A stretch of 64,000 bases of DNA from Nitrospira sp. Its GTDB lineage: Bacteria > Nitrospirota > Nitrospiria > Nitrospirales > Nitrospiraceae. Position numbers and translations under genes: made by a program. The notes beneath the pieces are model-generated. The model worked only from the letters and a program-made list of their open reading frames with translations. It was not told the origin of the DNA and made no database searches. Shown piece by piece: positions 56,097 to 64,000 of the stretch (positions are counted from its first letter, which is position 1; each line of letters begins with the position of its first letter). The stretch covers positions 17,295 through 81,294 of the forward strand of contig JAFEBM010000003.1 in the NCBI GenBank assembly GCA_018242685.1. The letters run 5' to 3'.

Positions 56097-57806
56097 ATGG
56101 TTAAGAGCATGGTGAAGTATGCCCTGGTTGTCTGTGGCGTGTTAGTCGCCGCGCAGGCCCAGGCGAATTTCCCCACCGTTCCGAAGGAAACCTATGAGGC
56201 GCTGAAGGTTGATCGATCTGCCTCGCCTAAGGAACTGTACGAGGCGTTGCTCAAACGATATATGGATCCCGCTCAGAACGGGCAAGGGAAGGGTAAGTAC
56301 GGAGACTATTGGCAGCCTGTCTCGTTCAGTAAGTATTTCGATCCCCACACTTTCTATAAGCCACCGCAGGCGGTGAAAGAGGTGGCAAGCCGTGAGCAAT
56401 GCGTCAAGTGCCACACCGATGAATCGCCGGGGTGGGTAGCTGCGTGGAAGAAGAGCACGCACGCGAACTTAGACAAGATCCGTAAGCTGACCCCGAAGGA
56501 CGAAACATACTACAAGAAAGCAAAACTGGAAGCTGTCGAAGACAATCTTCGCTCAATCGGCAAGTTGGGCAAGGGCGAACACCTCAAGGAAGTCGGCTGT
56601 ATCGATTGTCACTTTGACATCAATGCCAAGAACAAGGCCGATCACCGCAAGGATATCAGGTTGGCCACAGCCGACACTTGCGGCACCTGCCACTTGCAGG
56701 AGTTTGCAGAGAGAGAATCAGAACGGGATACGATCACGTGGCCGAAGGATCAGTGGCCAAAGGGTCGTCCGTCACATGCCTTAGACTACAGGGCCAATGT
56801 GGAAGTAGAAGTCTATGCCGGTATGCCACAGCGGGAAATTGCTGATGGTTGCACCGGTTGCCATGTCAATCAGAACAAATGCGATACCTGCCACGCTCGG
56901 CACGAATTCTCCGTGGCTGAATCACGTAAGCCGGAAGTCTGCGCTCAATGTCACAGCGGTGCGGACCATAACAATTGGGAAGCATACAATTTTTCCAAGC
57001 ATGGCTTGAAGTATCAGAGAGACAAGGCTCATTGGAACTTCAATATTCCAATTAAAGAGGCAATGGCAAAAGGCGCCGAGACGGCACCAACTTGCCAGTA
57101 CTGCCATATGGAGTATCAAGGTAAAATCGCACACAACGTTGTGCGCAAGGTTCGTTGGGCCAACTATCCATTCGTGCCCGGGATTCGTGAGAACATCAAA
57201 ACGGACTGGGCTGAAAAGCGAAACGATGCTTGGGTGAAGACGTGCACCAATTGCCACTCGGAAACCTATGCCAGAGCCTGGATGGAATTCATGGATAATG
57301 GAACCTTCTCAGGTTTGGATAAGTATGACGAAGCTCATCATGTGGTTGAAGAGCAGTACAAGTCTGGTCTATTGACAGGGCAGAAGACAAATCGCCCAGC
57401 ACCTCCTGCCCCTGAGACGGATGGATTTGAAAAGTTTTTCCAAATCTATTGGTCAAAGGGGAATAACCCGGCTGCCAATGAGTTGCGGCTGTTTGAAATG
57501 GCAGAAGATCATCTGGTGCAGTTACATGTCAGCTTGGCGCACCAGTACTGGGGTTACACCTATACGGTAGGCTGGGCGGCTATGAATCGTGCCTATGTTG
57601 AAATCATGGACGATGACACTCGTCTCAAGGAAAAGCTTGATCTCCAAGCACGGGTTGCAAAACTCGAGGGTCAGGTGAAGCATGGTATGCTGGATCTGGA
57701 TAGTGAGACAGGGAAGCTTTCCCTTGGCGGCATTGGTGGTGGAATGATGCTCGCTGGGACAATTGCAATTGCGGGTTGGCGGAGGAGCGGAAGGAAGGAT
57801 CGTTGA
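56097..57806 (+). CDS. hao: Hydroxylamine dehydrogenase (octahaem HAO)
   Basis: HAO oxidises hydroxylamine in the periplasm and releases electrons to cytochrome c554. After a signal peptide ending AQA there are eight CxxCH motifs: CVKCH, CIDCH, CGTCH, CTGCH, CDTCH, CAQCH, CQYCH and CTNCH. By family knowledge the fourth (CTGCH) should hold the catalytic haem P460, and the cross-linking Tyr should lie in the conserved '[17 protein letters not shown]' segment near residue 490. Trimerisation through that cross-link is expected. The C terminus has a hydrophobic stretch ([18 protein letters not shown]), likely a membrane anchor. Length 569 from the ATG at 56097; the frame extends upstream, but AAGGAG supports this start. 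It overlaps haoB. Confidence 0.96.
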   Translation: MVKSMVKYALVVCGVLVAAQAQANFPTVPKETYEALKVDRSASPKELYEALLKRYMDPAQNGQGKGKYGDYWQPVSFSKYFDPHTFYKPPQAVKEVASREQCVKCHTDESPGWVAAWKKSTHANLDKIRKLTPKDETYYKKAKLEAVEDNLRSIGKLGKGEHLKEVGCIDCHFDINAKNKADHRKDIRLATADTCGTCHLQEFAERESERDTITWPKDQWPKGRPSHALDYRANVEVEVYAGMPQREIADGCTGCHVNQNKCDTCHARHEFSVAESRKPEVCAQCHSGADHNNWEAYNFSKHGLKYQRDKAHWNFNIPIKEAMAKGAETAPTCQYCHMEYQGKIAHNVVRKVRWANYPFVPGIRENIKTDWAEKRNDAWVKTCTNCHSETYARAWMEFMDNGTFSGLDKYDEAHHVVEEQYKSGLLTGQKTNRPAPPAPETDGFEKFFQIYWSKGNNPAANELRLFEMAEDHLVQLHVSLAHQYWGYTYTVGWAAMNRAYVEIMDDDTRLKEKLDLQARVAKLEGQVKHGMLDLDSETGKLSLGGIGGGMMLAGTIAIAGWRRSGRKDR

Positions 57807-58831
57807 TCTCTGCTCCGTCCCTGAACGAGCCGGTGTCAAATCAGTCTTGGTCTAAATTCCTCCCGTCACTAGGTATTCTCCTGGTGACGGGAGGTCTTTT
57901 TCTGACCGGATGGTGTGTTTATTTGTGGTTAAAACCGCTTCCTGCCCCATACAGCTATCAGCTTGTTGACGAAGGGAGTATCGCTAAGTTCAAGAACCTT
58001 CCGTTGCAGCCATGGCCTGATTTGACGATCAGCAAATACGAACTTCGTGTCGACTCAGTGGAGAAGCCGATCGCTATTGCCTATCGAGCTCACAAAAAGG
58101 AAGGGCAATCAGTTCTCATAAGTTGGGAAAATCTTGTGTCCGAACCAATCGGTGAGATGGGCGGCGATCTCTCAGAATTGTCCACGATTGCTACCGATAT
58201 TACGAAATATGTTCCAAAGGATGCTGTCCTGTTGGCTTGGTGGGATACATCGCGTCAACTTGGATTGCTATCGGACCGAAACACGGTCTTTACGTCTCAT
58301 CTGGGGCAACCTCTCATCGCTCCTTCTTATTGGAAAGAGCGAACGGATGTAATCAGGATGTACGAGCGACAGTTCTGGGGAGCCGACGGATCTCCCGAGG
58401 AGCTGAAGCGTTTTCAGCAATTTGTTGATGCATTGGCCTCTGAAGCCGGCAAGGGGGTAACCGCTCTTCGGGAATTGGTCGGCTCTCAGGAGGCCTACAT
58501 TGTTGTTCATCCAGCCGACCTGTATAAGCTTGGTCTCATGCGCCCTGATCGGTTTGATGTAGCCTTCAAGGATTTCCCACTGACCGGTAACGTCCATGGA
58601 CTTGCCGGACAAGTGAAGGCATGGATGAAAGAGAACGGCTACGATACCTATACCCTACAGTCTCTCTCGGAAAAGGTCGTGCGCGCCTATTTTTTGAACG
58701 AAAGTAAGAATGGTAAAATATTGCTGGCGCAAATGCTGCCGCTTATGAATTCAACACCCGTCGATTTTCAGGCATTACAATTGGTCCACAAGCACGGAGG
58801 CTACTGGGTGTACAAGGTTCCGGCTGCTTGA
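57803..58831 (+). CDS. haoB: HaoB-like protein
   Basis: HaoB proteins always accompany hao in ammonia oxidisers but have no proven function. One N-terminal helix ('[21 protein letters not shown]') is followed by a periplasmic-facing domain with no haem motif. A '[26 protein letters not shown]' segment and later '[28 protein letters not shown]' are the best-conserved parts to my knowledge. The start could be TTG 57803, overlapping the hao stop, or TTG 57776. The gene is translationally coupled to hao. It may help in HAO assembly or membrane anchoring, which is inference. Confidence 0.85.
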   Translation: MISAPSLNEPVSNQSWSKFLPSLGILLVTGGLFLTGWCVYLWLKPLPAPYSYQLVDEGSIAKFKNLPLQPWPDLTISKYELRVDSVEKPIAIAYRAHKKEGQSVLISWENLVSEPIGEMGGDLSELSTIATDITKYVPKDAVLLAWWDTSRQLGLLSDRNTVFTSHLGQPLIAPSYWKERTDVIRMYERQFWGADGSPEELKRFQQFVDALASEAGKGVTALRELVGSQEAYIVVHPADLYKLGLMRPDRFDVAFKDFPLTGNVHGLAGQVKAWMKENGYDTYTLQSLSEKVVRAYFLNESKNGKILLAQMLPLMNSTPVDFQALQLVHKHGGYWVYKVPAA

Positions 58832-59006
58832 GAGCGATTCGGAATACATAGTCACTGAATATCTGGGTAGCAGTCAAAAATCGGTCATGGTAAACTGGCC
58901 CCGCTGGAAATATTAATAAAAAAAGGCTCGGTGTAATTTTTCACTACGACGTAATCACGACAATTATTATGACTCTTACCTCATATATCTATGGAAAGGA
59001 GATGCC

Positions 59007-59732
59007 GTGAATCACCGCATAGTTTACGCGTTCGCCGCTGCGGCGGTATTTCTGGCCGTGGCAGGGACGGCTTGGGCGGAAGGGACATTTGAAGGGAGAA
59101 AGAAGTGTTACAACTGCCATAAAGGAGAGGGCGAGTCATGGGAGAAGACTCTCCATGCTAAGGCAATGGACTCGCTCAAGCCCACCAGAGGCAAGAAGAA
59201 GGACGAGGCGATGGTCAAGGCCAAGCTGGACCCCAAGAAGGACTATACAAAAGACAAGGATTGCGTTGGATGCCACGTCGATGGGTTCGGTAAGGAAGGC
59301 GGGTACGTTATCGAGGAGCCGGAGAAATTCTTAACCGGCGTTGGGTGCGAATCCTGCCACGGGGCGGGTAGCGATTATCGCAAAATACATCGCAAGGCAG
59401 GTGAAGCGTTTGAAAAGTCTCAGAAGACCATGGAGCGAGCCAATCTCGCCGAAGCAGGTCAGGATTTTGAGTTTGAAGAAAAGTGCAATGCCTGTCATCT
59501 CAATTACGAAGGATCGCCGTGGAAAGGCGCGAAAAAGCCTTATACTCCGTTTACTCCTAAAGTAGACAAGAAATACGCATTTGACTTCGAAAAGTATGTG
59601 AGGAACGACAAGGCGATGCATGAGCACTTCAAGCTTGCCGGCACGTTTACAGGTCCGCCCATGCCGAAGTTCCACGAAGAGTTCCAGAAGAACGCTAAAC
59701 CTCCGGTGAAATCCGATAAGGCGGAAGACTAA
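59007..59732 (+). CDS. cycA: Tetrahaem cytochrome c554
   Basis: The 241-residue protein has a signal peptide ending AWA and four CxxCH motifs: CYNCH, CVGCH, CESCH and CNACH. Their spacing, with 'GAGSDYRKIHRKAGEAF' after the third, matches cytochrome c554, the direct electron acceptor of HAO. A Lys/Glu-rich C-terminal tail follows. The GTG start at 59007 has AAAGGAG seven bases upstream. It lies about 175 bases after haoB, a gap that could hold its own promoter, and two bases before cycB. Confidence 0.93.
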   Translation: MNHRIVYAFAAAAVFLAVAGTAWAEGTFEGRKKCYNCHKGEGESWEKTLHAKAMDSLKPTRGKKKDEAMVKAKLDPKKDYTKDKDCVGCHVDGFGKEGGYVIEEPEKFLTGVGCESCHGAGSDYRKIHRKAGEAFEKSQKTMERANLAEAGQDFEFEEKCNACHLNYEGSPWKGAKKPYTPFTPKVDKKYAFDFEKYVRNDKAMHEHFKLAGTFTGPPMPKFHEEFQKNAKPPVKSDKAED

Positions 59733-59734
59733 CA

Positions 59735-60331
59735 ATGGCAAAGATAGGGACACTAGCGGCTGGCGCGGTTCTTGGGATTGGAGTGATCGCTGTCGTCTTT
59801 GGTGGTGAAGCTGCGGTTTCCAGGACCGAGTTCTGCATAAGTTGCCACTCGGAAATTTACCCTTATGAGGAACTGAAAAAATCGTCACACTGGGGTGCGC
59901 TTGGTATGGATCCAGGCTGTAAGGATTGCCATGTGCCTCAAGGTTTATCAAACTTCCACAAGGCGATCTATACACACGTGGTAGATGGTGTGCCCTTCCT
60001 GATCAAGGAATTCACCACAGACTACTCCACTGTGGAAAAATTCAATGAGCATCGTCCAGAGGCTGCCTATCGTGCTCGAATGAAACTTAAGGAATGGGAT
60101 AGTCTCACGTGCAGAGCATGTCACAAGAATACGAAGCCTCCAGGAGCCTCAGCTAAAGCGGCACATGCCAAAATGCAAAGCGAAGGGGCAACGTGTATCG
60201 ATTGTCATCAAAACCTCGTGCATAAGAAGGTTCCGGAGCACGATCTCAACGCGAGTCTTGCCCAGGGACACGTCGTGCTCAAGGAAGTCAAGAAGAAGAA
60301 GGACGACGATGATGAAGACGAAAAAGATTAG
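59735..60331 (+). CDS. cycB: NapC/NirT-type tetrahaem cytochrome cM552
   Basis: This 198-residue protein has one N-terminal helix (about residues 7-26) and four CxxCH motifs: CISCH, CKDCH, CRACH and CIDCH. The arrangement is that of the NapC/NirT family, with the 'SELYPYEELKKSSHWGAL..DPGCKDCHVPQG' block near the first two haems. It passes electrons between cytochrome c554 and the quinone pool. The start is two bases after the cycA stop codon. The C terminus is a Lys/Asp/Glu-rich tail of ~20 residues. A hairpin at 60361-60404 follows. Confidence 0.92.
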   Translation: MAKIGTLAAGAVLGIGVIAVVFGGEAAVSRTEFCISCHSEIYPYEELKKSSHWGALGMDPGCKDCHVPQGLSNFHKAIYTHVVDGVPFLIKEFTTDYSTVEKFNEHRPEAAYRARMKLKEWDSLTCRACHKNTKPPGASAKAAHAKMQSEGATCIDCHQNLVHKKVPEHDLNASLAQGHVVLKEVKKKKDDDDEDEKD

Positions 60332-60360
60332 TATTTAACAGGGTCGTTTCAGCTCAGTTC

Positions 60361-60404
60361 AGCATCAGGGCCGTATTCATTCGATGTGGTACGGTCCTGG
60401 TGCT
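60361..60404. terminator. Hairpin between cycB and the MOSC gene (possible bidirectional terminator)
   Basis: AGCATCAGGGCCGTA at 60361-60375 pairs with TACGGTCCTGGTGCT at 60390-60404, with two G-U pairs, around a 14-base loop. It lies 29 bases after cycB and before the convergent MOSC gene. There is no T-run on either strand next to it, so it is a weaker intrinsic terminator or needs Rho. Confidence 0.55.
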
Positions 60405-60428
60405 CAACAAAAGGAAAAGAAACAGTCG

Positions 60429-61157
60429 CTAGTCGTCCACCTTCACGGGTCCATCCAGCCGTGGAGAAGTGTTCTCGGATCTCCCATTCAGTGCACGCCG
60501 TTTAAGTTTTTCACGCCATCTTGGTGAGAGGTGGATGCAGTCGGCAAGCTTCTGAGCAGTCTTCCGGTCGCCTATCCAATGGTGCATCACTTCGTTTGCT
60601 GCAGATACCGTCCAGTTCGGATGATGGCGCTGAACGAGAACTAGTCGAGTCCCAGCTTGGACGTGACCTTCTCTGAGAACTCGGAAATACCACCCGGTGC
60701 GGCCGGTTTCCTGAACACGAAGAGCCAGATCTTTTACCCGCCAACGGCGTGCCAGCTTCCAACAGGGTTGCCTGGGCTGTGATATCTGGACGAGTGATTC
60801 CCCGATTTCGAAAATATCACCGATACAAACATCGCTTTCCAGCAAGCCTTCAATCGTAAAGTTTTCTCCAAAACCTCCCGGGTGAAGATTTGTCAATCCT
60901 ATTGTCTGTGCCCAATAGGGATAGTGCTCGGCTGGATAGACATTGACGGCTTTTTCTGGACCACCGTGGTTCTCAAGGTCTGCTTGCCCGTCACCGTCGA
61001 GATTGGTCCGACCCAGCCAAACGAATCCAGACATCGGTTCCTTAAAAAATCCGGTCGTCCAGACCTGACCCACTGAATCGGTTTCTTCGCTCAATCCAAC
61101 AGTGCGAGGGTGCCCCACTTGTAGTGAGACCACCGTTGCGCTCACATCAGATTTCAA
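60429..61157 (-). CDS. MOSC-domain protein
   Basis: The 242-residue protein has the MOSC layout: 'GRTNLDGDGQADLENHGGPEKAVNVYPAEHYPYW' with the conserved HGGPDKAV-like segment near residue 65. 'LHPGGFGENFTIEGLLESDVCIGDIFEIGE' and then 'ISQPRQPCWKLARRW' with the possible catalytic Cys near residue 130 follow. MOSC domains handle molybdenum cofactor or sulfur transfer. It is close to YiiM-like proteins. The gene is convergent with cycB and has no molybdenum-cofactor genes next to it, so its role here is unclear. Confidence 0.8.
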   Translation of the reverse strand: MKSDVSATVVSLQVGHPRTVGLSEETDSVGQVWTTGFFKEPMSGFVWLGRTNLDGDGQADLENHGGPEKAVNVYPAEHYPYWAQTIGLTNLHPGGFGENFTIEGLLESDVCIGDIFEIGESLVQISQPRQPCWKLARRWRVKDLALRVQETGRTGWYFRVLREGHVQAGTRLVLVQRHHPNWTVSAANEVMHHWIGDRKTAQKLADCIHLSPRWREKLKRRALNGRSENTSPRLDGPVKVDD

Positions 61158-61285
61158 GACCTACTCTCTGGTTTCAGGAACATGGATGAGATCAAGAGCT
61201 ATCTACTGCGCATGGGGCTAAGTTGTCTGACCATTACATTGATTATTGATACAACGTAGGCAGTGAAATCTTCAAGCATTCCCAT

Positions 61286-62104
61286 TTATTTGAACGCGAC
61301 CAAGGATCTTGACCAATCACGGAGGCGTTTCATCCCATAAAGTGTAGGTCCTGCTCCTCCGATAGCAACTGCATCGACTAGGCAGTACCAGGCGCCCACC
61401 CCACTGGGAGGGTTCCCCTGTGGCCATCCGAGGAGAGGGTCGATGGCAGCCCATGTCCATGCCCCAACCGCAGTGCCGATCAGTTCCAGCCATGTCGTAA
61501 TAAAAAAAGCAGCCAAATAGACCATCGGAGAACGGCCGATTATCAGCCAGGCCAAAAATATGGAAAACAACAATGCACCGACCCAATCCCCTCGATCCGG
61601 GTAACCGCTGATTCCCCAAAGAGACCAGGTACCCCATACTCCTACGACGAAAAGCGCTATTTTCCCTGGATGACGGATAAACAACCCGGATCGTGCAAGC
61701 GCAACGGCCGTCAGATACACCATCCCATGACCGGGAGGAACGTAGGCAGGAACATTTTCAAACCGGTATGTGTATCCCCCCATGTAAATAGACGCAAAAT
61801 GTTCACCAATGGTCGCAAATAGGACAGCGATGACGACCTGAGCCTTCGTTTCCCGATTCTCGCCAAGCAACAAGCCCCCGAGAAACATCCATGCGAACGC
61901 ACCAAGTAATTGTTGCCGCTCGACGCTTGCACTGATCTCCAAGAAAGAACTAACTGCGACGCACAAGAATGTGAAAGCGGCAATTCCGTAGTCACGCATT
62001 CGATGAGCGTTGAATGTACTCGACTGAGGGAAATGTCGGAACGCGATACGCCCGATGGTGTCGAATAACGGTGAAGGGGGAGAAATGTTTGAAGGGGTAT
62101 CCAT
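61286..62104 (-). CDS. Polytopic inner-membrane protein of unknown function
   Basis: About seven hydrophobic helices fill the last ~230 residues. A notable block is 'GGYTYRFENVPAYVPPGHGMVYLTAVALARS', and the C-terminal part has 'WTWAAIDPLLGWPQGNPPSGVGAWYCLVDAVAIGGAG'. No known family is recognised. The frame is open to 62269, but the ATG at 62104 gives a more natural start before the first helix; no clear ribosome-binding site supports either. It lies between MOSC and amoB on the same strand as amoB, so it may be a late gene of the amo transcript or an independent one. Confidence 0.6.
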   Translation of the reverse strand: MDTPSNISPPSPLFDTIGRIAFRHFPQSSTFNAHRMRDYGIAAFTFLCVAVSSFLEISASVERQQLLGAFAWMFLGGLLLGENRETKAQVVIAVLFATIGEHFASIYMGGYTYRFENVPAYVPPGHGMVYLTAVALARSGLFIRHPGKIALFVVGVWGTWSLWGISGYPDRGDWVGALLFSIFLAWLIIGRSPMVYLAAFFITTWLELIGTAVGAWTWAAIDPLLGWPQGNPPSGVGAWYCLVDAVAIGGAGPTLYGMKRLRDWSRSLVAFK

Positions 62105-62679
62105 GGATTGAGCAGAAGGTATGACGCAGGATCCTGTGTGTTGAAACCTCCGTAGAAACAACAGGATTTTCGAAGCCTCAAGCCATGTAAGAGCGGCCAT
62201 ATCATACAGGACCATTGTTGGACGGGCAAGTTGTGGCAAGATGACGAGCCTATTCATGAGAATTTGCAAAGATAAGATCAGCTGATGGTCATGGCATCTG
62301 CTGCAACGAGCGCCGTGAGTTGAGGGGTGTGAGAAGAAGGAGGATCAGTGCTGTCGATCTTGGTGAGATCATCATCAACTGCGCTGCAATCGGAAGACAT
62401 GTTGAGCCGGTCTACAGATGGTAAAAAATGTTGCGCCTTTTCCTTGAGTTGACCGACGGACCGGAAATCATTGAATGTTTTGGATTCGGTTCTGACTACG
62501 AGCATTAGATCTTGCACAACTCGAAGACCGCTGGTGACGAAGACGTCGTACGCATGGTTAGAACGGGTCGAACGGTCACCGGCCAATAGCGCTAGGCTGT
62601 TCCATGAGCGATAGCATGGGATGAGAAAGGGTATGTGAGGGTGAGAGAGCAGTCGAATCGAAGGAAAGAAAAACAAAAA

Positions 62680-62719
62680 CGCCGACCCGTCACGCCATTT
62701 TCATGGGGGCGGGTCGGCG
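62680..62719 (-). terminator. Strong intrinsic terminator after amoB
   Basis: CGCCGACCCG at 62680-62689 and CGGGTCGGCG at 62710-62719 form a perfect 10-bp GC-rich stem around a 20-base loop. On the reverse strand it is followed by TTTTTGTTTTTC. It lies 21 bases after the amoB stop codon, so amoB is probably the last gene of the transcript. Confidence 0.9.
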
Positions 62720-62740
62720 TCTTGTCAGAGACAGGTTGTT

Positions 62741-64000
62741 CTAGGCACCCAGTCTTGTGAAGACCGGGAGAACCGGAGCCCAGATCGGATTAATAAGCCG
62801 CTCACCCTTGTCTGTCCAAGACATCAATAATCCTGCGAAGCGCTGATCCGGATCGTGGAGAATGTCCACCAACCGCTGCACTTCCCACAGAACGTCCTTG
62901 GACTCGATCTTGATGTCCACGGTTTGACCAGGCAGGATTGGGGCTTCATTGTCCATTGTCAAGCCAGCTTGTGCAACCAGCTCGGCTGGATAGTTTTGGT
63001 CAAGTTTGGCTGCCCCCATCTTGTTGGTAAACCGGATGCCTGCAGTCGTGAATTCACCGATGGTCACAGGCTCGGTACCGTTATTGATCGCATGAAGAGT
63101 CATACGCAAGGCCCGGCCTGGAACGTCATATTCAGCATGGGTGACTTCAACCACGAACGGGTTTGGCTTGATCGGCAGCGGCTTGACCTTGGTTTCGCCG
63201 GCCTGAAGCGGTACGCTTACCGGATGGCGTGCATCTGCCGCCAGATACCCGACGGTCACGACGACCAAGACGAAGATCAAGACCGCAGCTCCGACCTTGC
63301 GATCGATGGGGTCAAGCAAAATCTCATCCCCATACGCTGCCAGCACCCGAGCGCGGACCAAGTACATCGGTCGGATCATGAAGAAGCCGACCCAGAAGAT
63401 GGCCACGGCCGCCCAGAACAGGTGCCACATAATACCGGTGGCAGTACCCATAGTTTCTGAGTCGAACGTCTCACCGGTCAGTGTCTTGATCGGATTGGTG
63501 AAGTCCTCATACCGACCTGTGATGTCCATCCATCCGCCGGGTCCCGCGATCGGACCTGCATCCTTAACCGCGAACATCGGATGGATATGATGGTGGCCGG
63601 GGAGTCGAGCCTTCAATTGAACCACGTACTCGTAATCCCGTCCGATTTCCATCGGACCAGCGACAAACATTGGCGTTCCATTTATCTTCGAGCTGAGACG
63701 CACAAAGACGGAACTGGGAGAACCGATATTGAGGAACGTCCGGACCGGTTTGACAACCGCACGAGGCCAATCCTCGCACAAATGGAACTTTCCCCGCAGC
63801 TCTGTCACATCGTTGACTTTGGTCGACTTTCCAACCCATTCAGTGTCGTACCAATTCACGGTACGCATCCGCAGGAACGGCTCCTGCGAACGCTCTCCGT
63901 GAGCGAATGCAGGGGTGATATCGAGAACCGGCGTGAGCGCCAGCGTCGCTACCCCACAGAGGCCCATTACCCAGAGTTTAAAGACGTGTGTGGCGTTCAT
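62741..64000 (-). CDS. amoB: Ammonia monooxygenase subunit B
   Basis: AmoB is the periplasmic copper-binding subunit of the ammonia/methane monooxygenase family. The protein begins with a signal peptide ending AFA, so the mature chain starts with His34 in '[22 protein letters not shown]', the usual first copper ligand. The HHHIHP motif at residues 136-141 supplies the second and third ligands (His138 and His140). Two membrane helices at about residues 195-215 and 238-255 separate two cupredoxin-like domains. Length 419 is that of Amo/PmoB. The ATG is exactly at the window edge, so the upstream amoC-amoA genes, if in the usual order, lie beyond it. Methane monooxygenase cannot be excluded by this subunit alone, but hao and cycAB support ammonia oxidation. 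Confidence 0.95.
   Translation of the reverse strand: MNATHVFKLWVMGLCGVATLALTPVLDITPAFAHGERSQEPFLRMRTVNWYDTEWVGKSTKVNDVTELRGKFHLCEDWPRAVVKPVRTFLNIGSPSSVFVRLSSKINGTPMFVAGPMEIGRDYEYVVQLKARLPGHHHIHPMFAVKDAGPIAGPGGWMDITGRYEDFTNPIKTLTGETFDSETMGTATGIMWHLFWAAVAIFWVGFFMIRPMYLVRARVLAAYGDEILLDPIDRKVGAAVLIFVLVVVTVGYLAADARHPVSVPLQAGETKVKPLPIKPNPFVVEVTHAEYDVPGRALRMTLHAINNGTEPVTIGEFTTAGIRFTNKMGAAKLDQNYPAELVAQAGLTMDNEAPILPGQTVDIKIESKDVLWEVQRLVDILHDPDQRFAGLLMSWTDKGERLINPIWAPVLPVFTRLGA

Noticed and set aside
62278..62676. 132-residue frame downstream of amoB (reverse strand)
   Set aside because: It lies beyond the amoB terminator, has irregular composition and no recognisable motif.

Overview
The window looks like a chromosome segment of a comammox (complete ammonia-oxidising) Nitrospira. 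The basis is an octahaem hydroxylamine dehydrogenase gene (hao) followed by haoB, a tetrahaem c554-like gene (cycA) and a NapC/NirT-type tetrahaem gene (cycB). A complete System I cytochrome c maturation operon lies directly upstream, and an amoB-type ammonia monooxygenase gene sits on the opposite strand at the right edge. amoA and amoC, if present, lie beyond position 64000. Species cannot be fixed from the sequence alone.

Layout. 1-6.4 kb: the 3' end of pssA, then a leucine T-box leader interrupted by a palindromic repeat, leuA, a cupin gene, leuB, an NHL-repeat gene and asd (amino-acid and phospholipid biosynthesis). 6.4-9.7 kb: a DUF2905 gene, a SpoIID/LytB-domain gene, queA and a SurA-N-domain gene. 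9.9-17.6 kb: an RDD membrane protein gene followed by the rod-shape operon mreB-mreC-mreD-mrdA-rodA and an RNase G/E gene. 17.6-21.4 kb: dprA and topA.

21.5-40 kb is an accessory stretch. It holds two tandem paralogous MFS exporters, a PagL-like lipid A deacylase, a Tet-like MFS gene with one in-frame stop, and a cassette of multicopper oxidase, PSD/PsiD-like pyruvoyl decarboxylase and tyrosinase. It also holds a mosaic of pseudogene fragments, hicBA, a MazF-type toxin-antitoxin pair, a SWIM-domain protein, a PaeR7I/XhoI-like restriction-modification pair and a MITE-like element. Pieces of its own genes recur in broken form in several places, so this stretch has been rearranged repeatedly.

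40.8-48.7 kb: a small periplasmic protein, a monohaem cytochrome c, a DUF5666-like protein, cytochrome bd oxidase (cydAB, reverse strand), a DAACS-type symporter, threonine ammonia-lyase with a possible leader-peptide attenuator, and a DUF1269 protein. 48.9-55.9 kb: ccmABCDEFGHI, nearly every gene overlapping or abutting the next. 56-60.3 kb: hao-haoB-cycA-cycB with a near-consensus promoter ahead of hao. 60.4-62.3 kb: a MOSC protein and a polytopic membrane protein on the reverse strand. 62.7-64 kb: amoB with a strong terminator.

How the right-hand genes fit together: AMO would oxidise ammonia to hydroxylamine and HAO would oxidise hydroxylamine in the periplasm. c554 and cM552 would pass electrons to the quinone pool, and the bd oxidase is a possible quinol sink. 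The ccm operon would supply haem attachment for the 16 CxxCH motifs encoded in hao, cycA and cycB. All functional statements are read from motifs and family knowledge; no searches were run.
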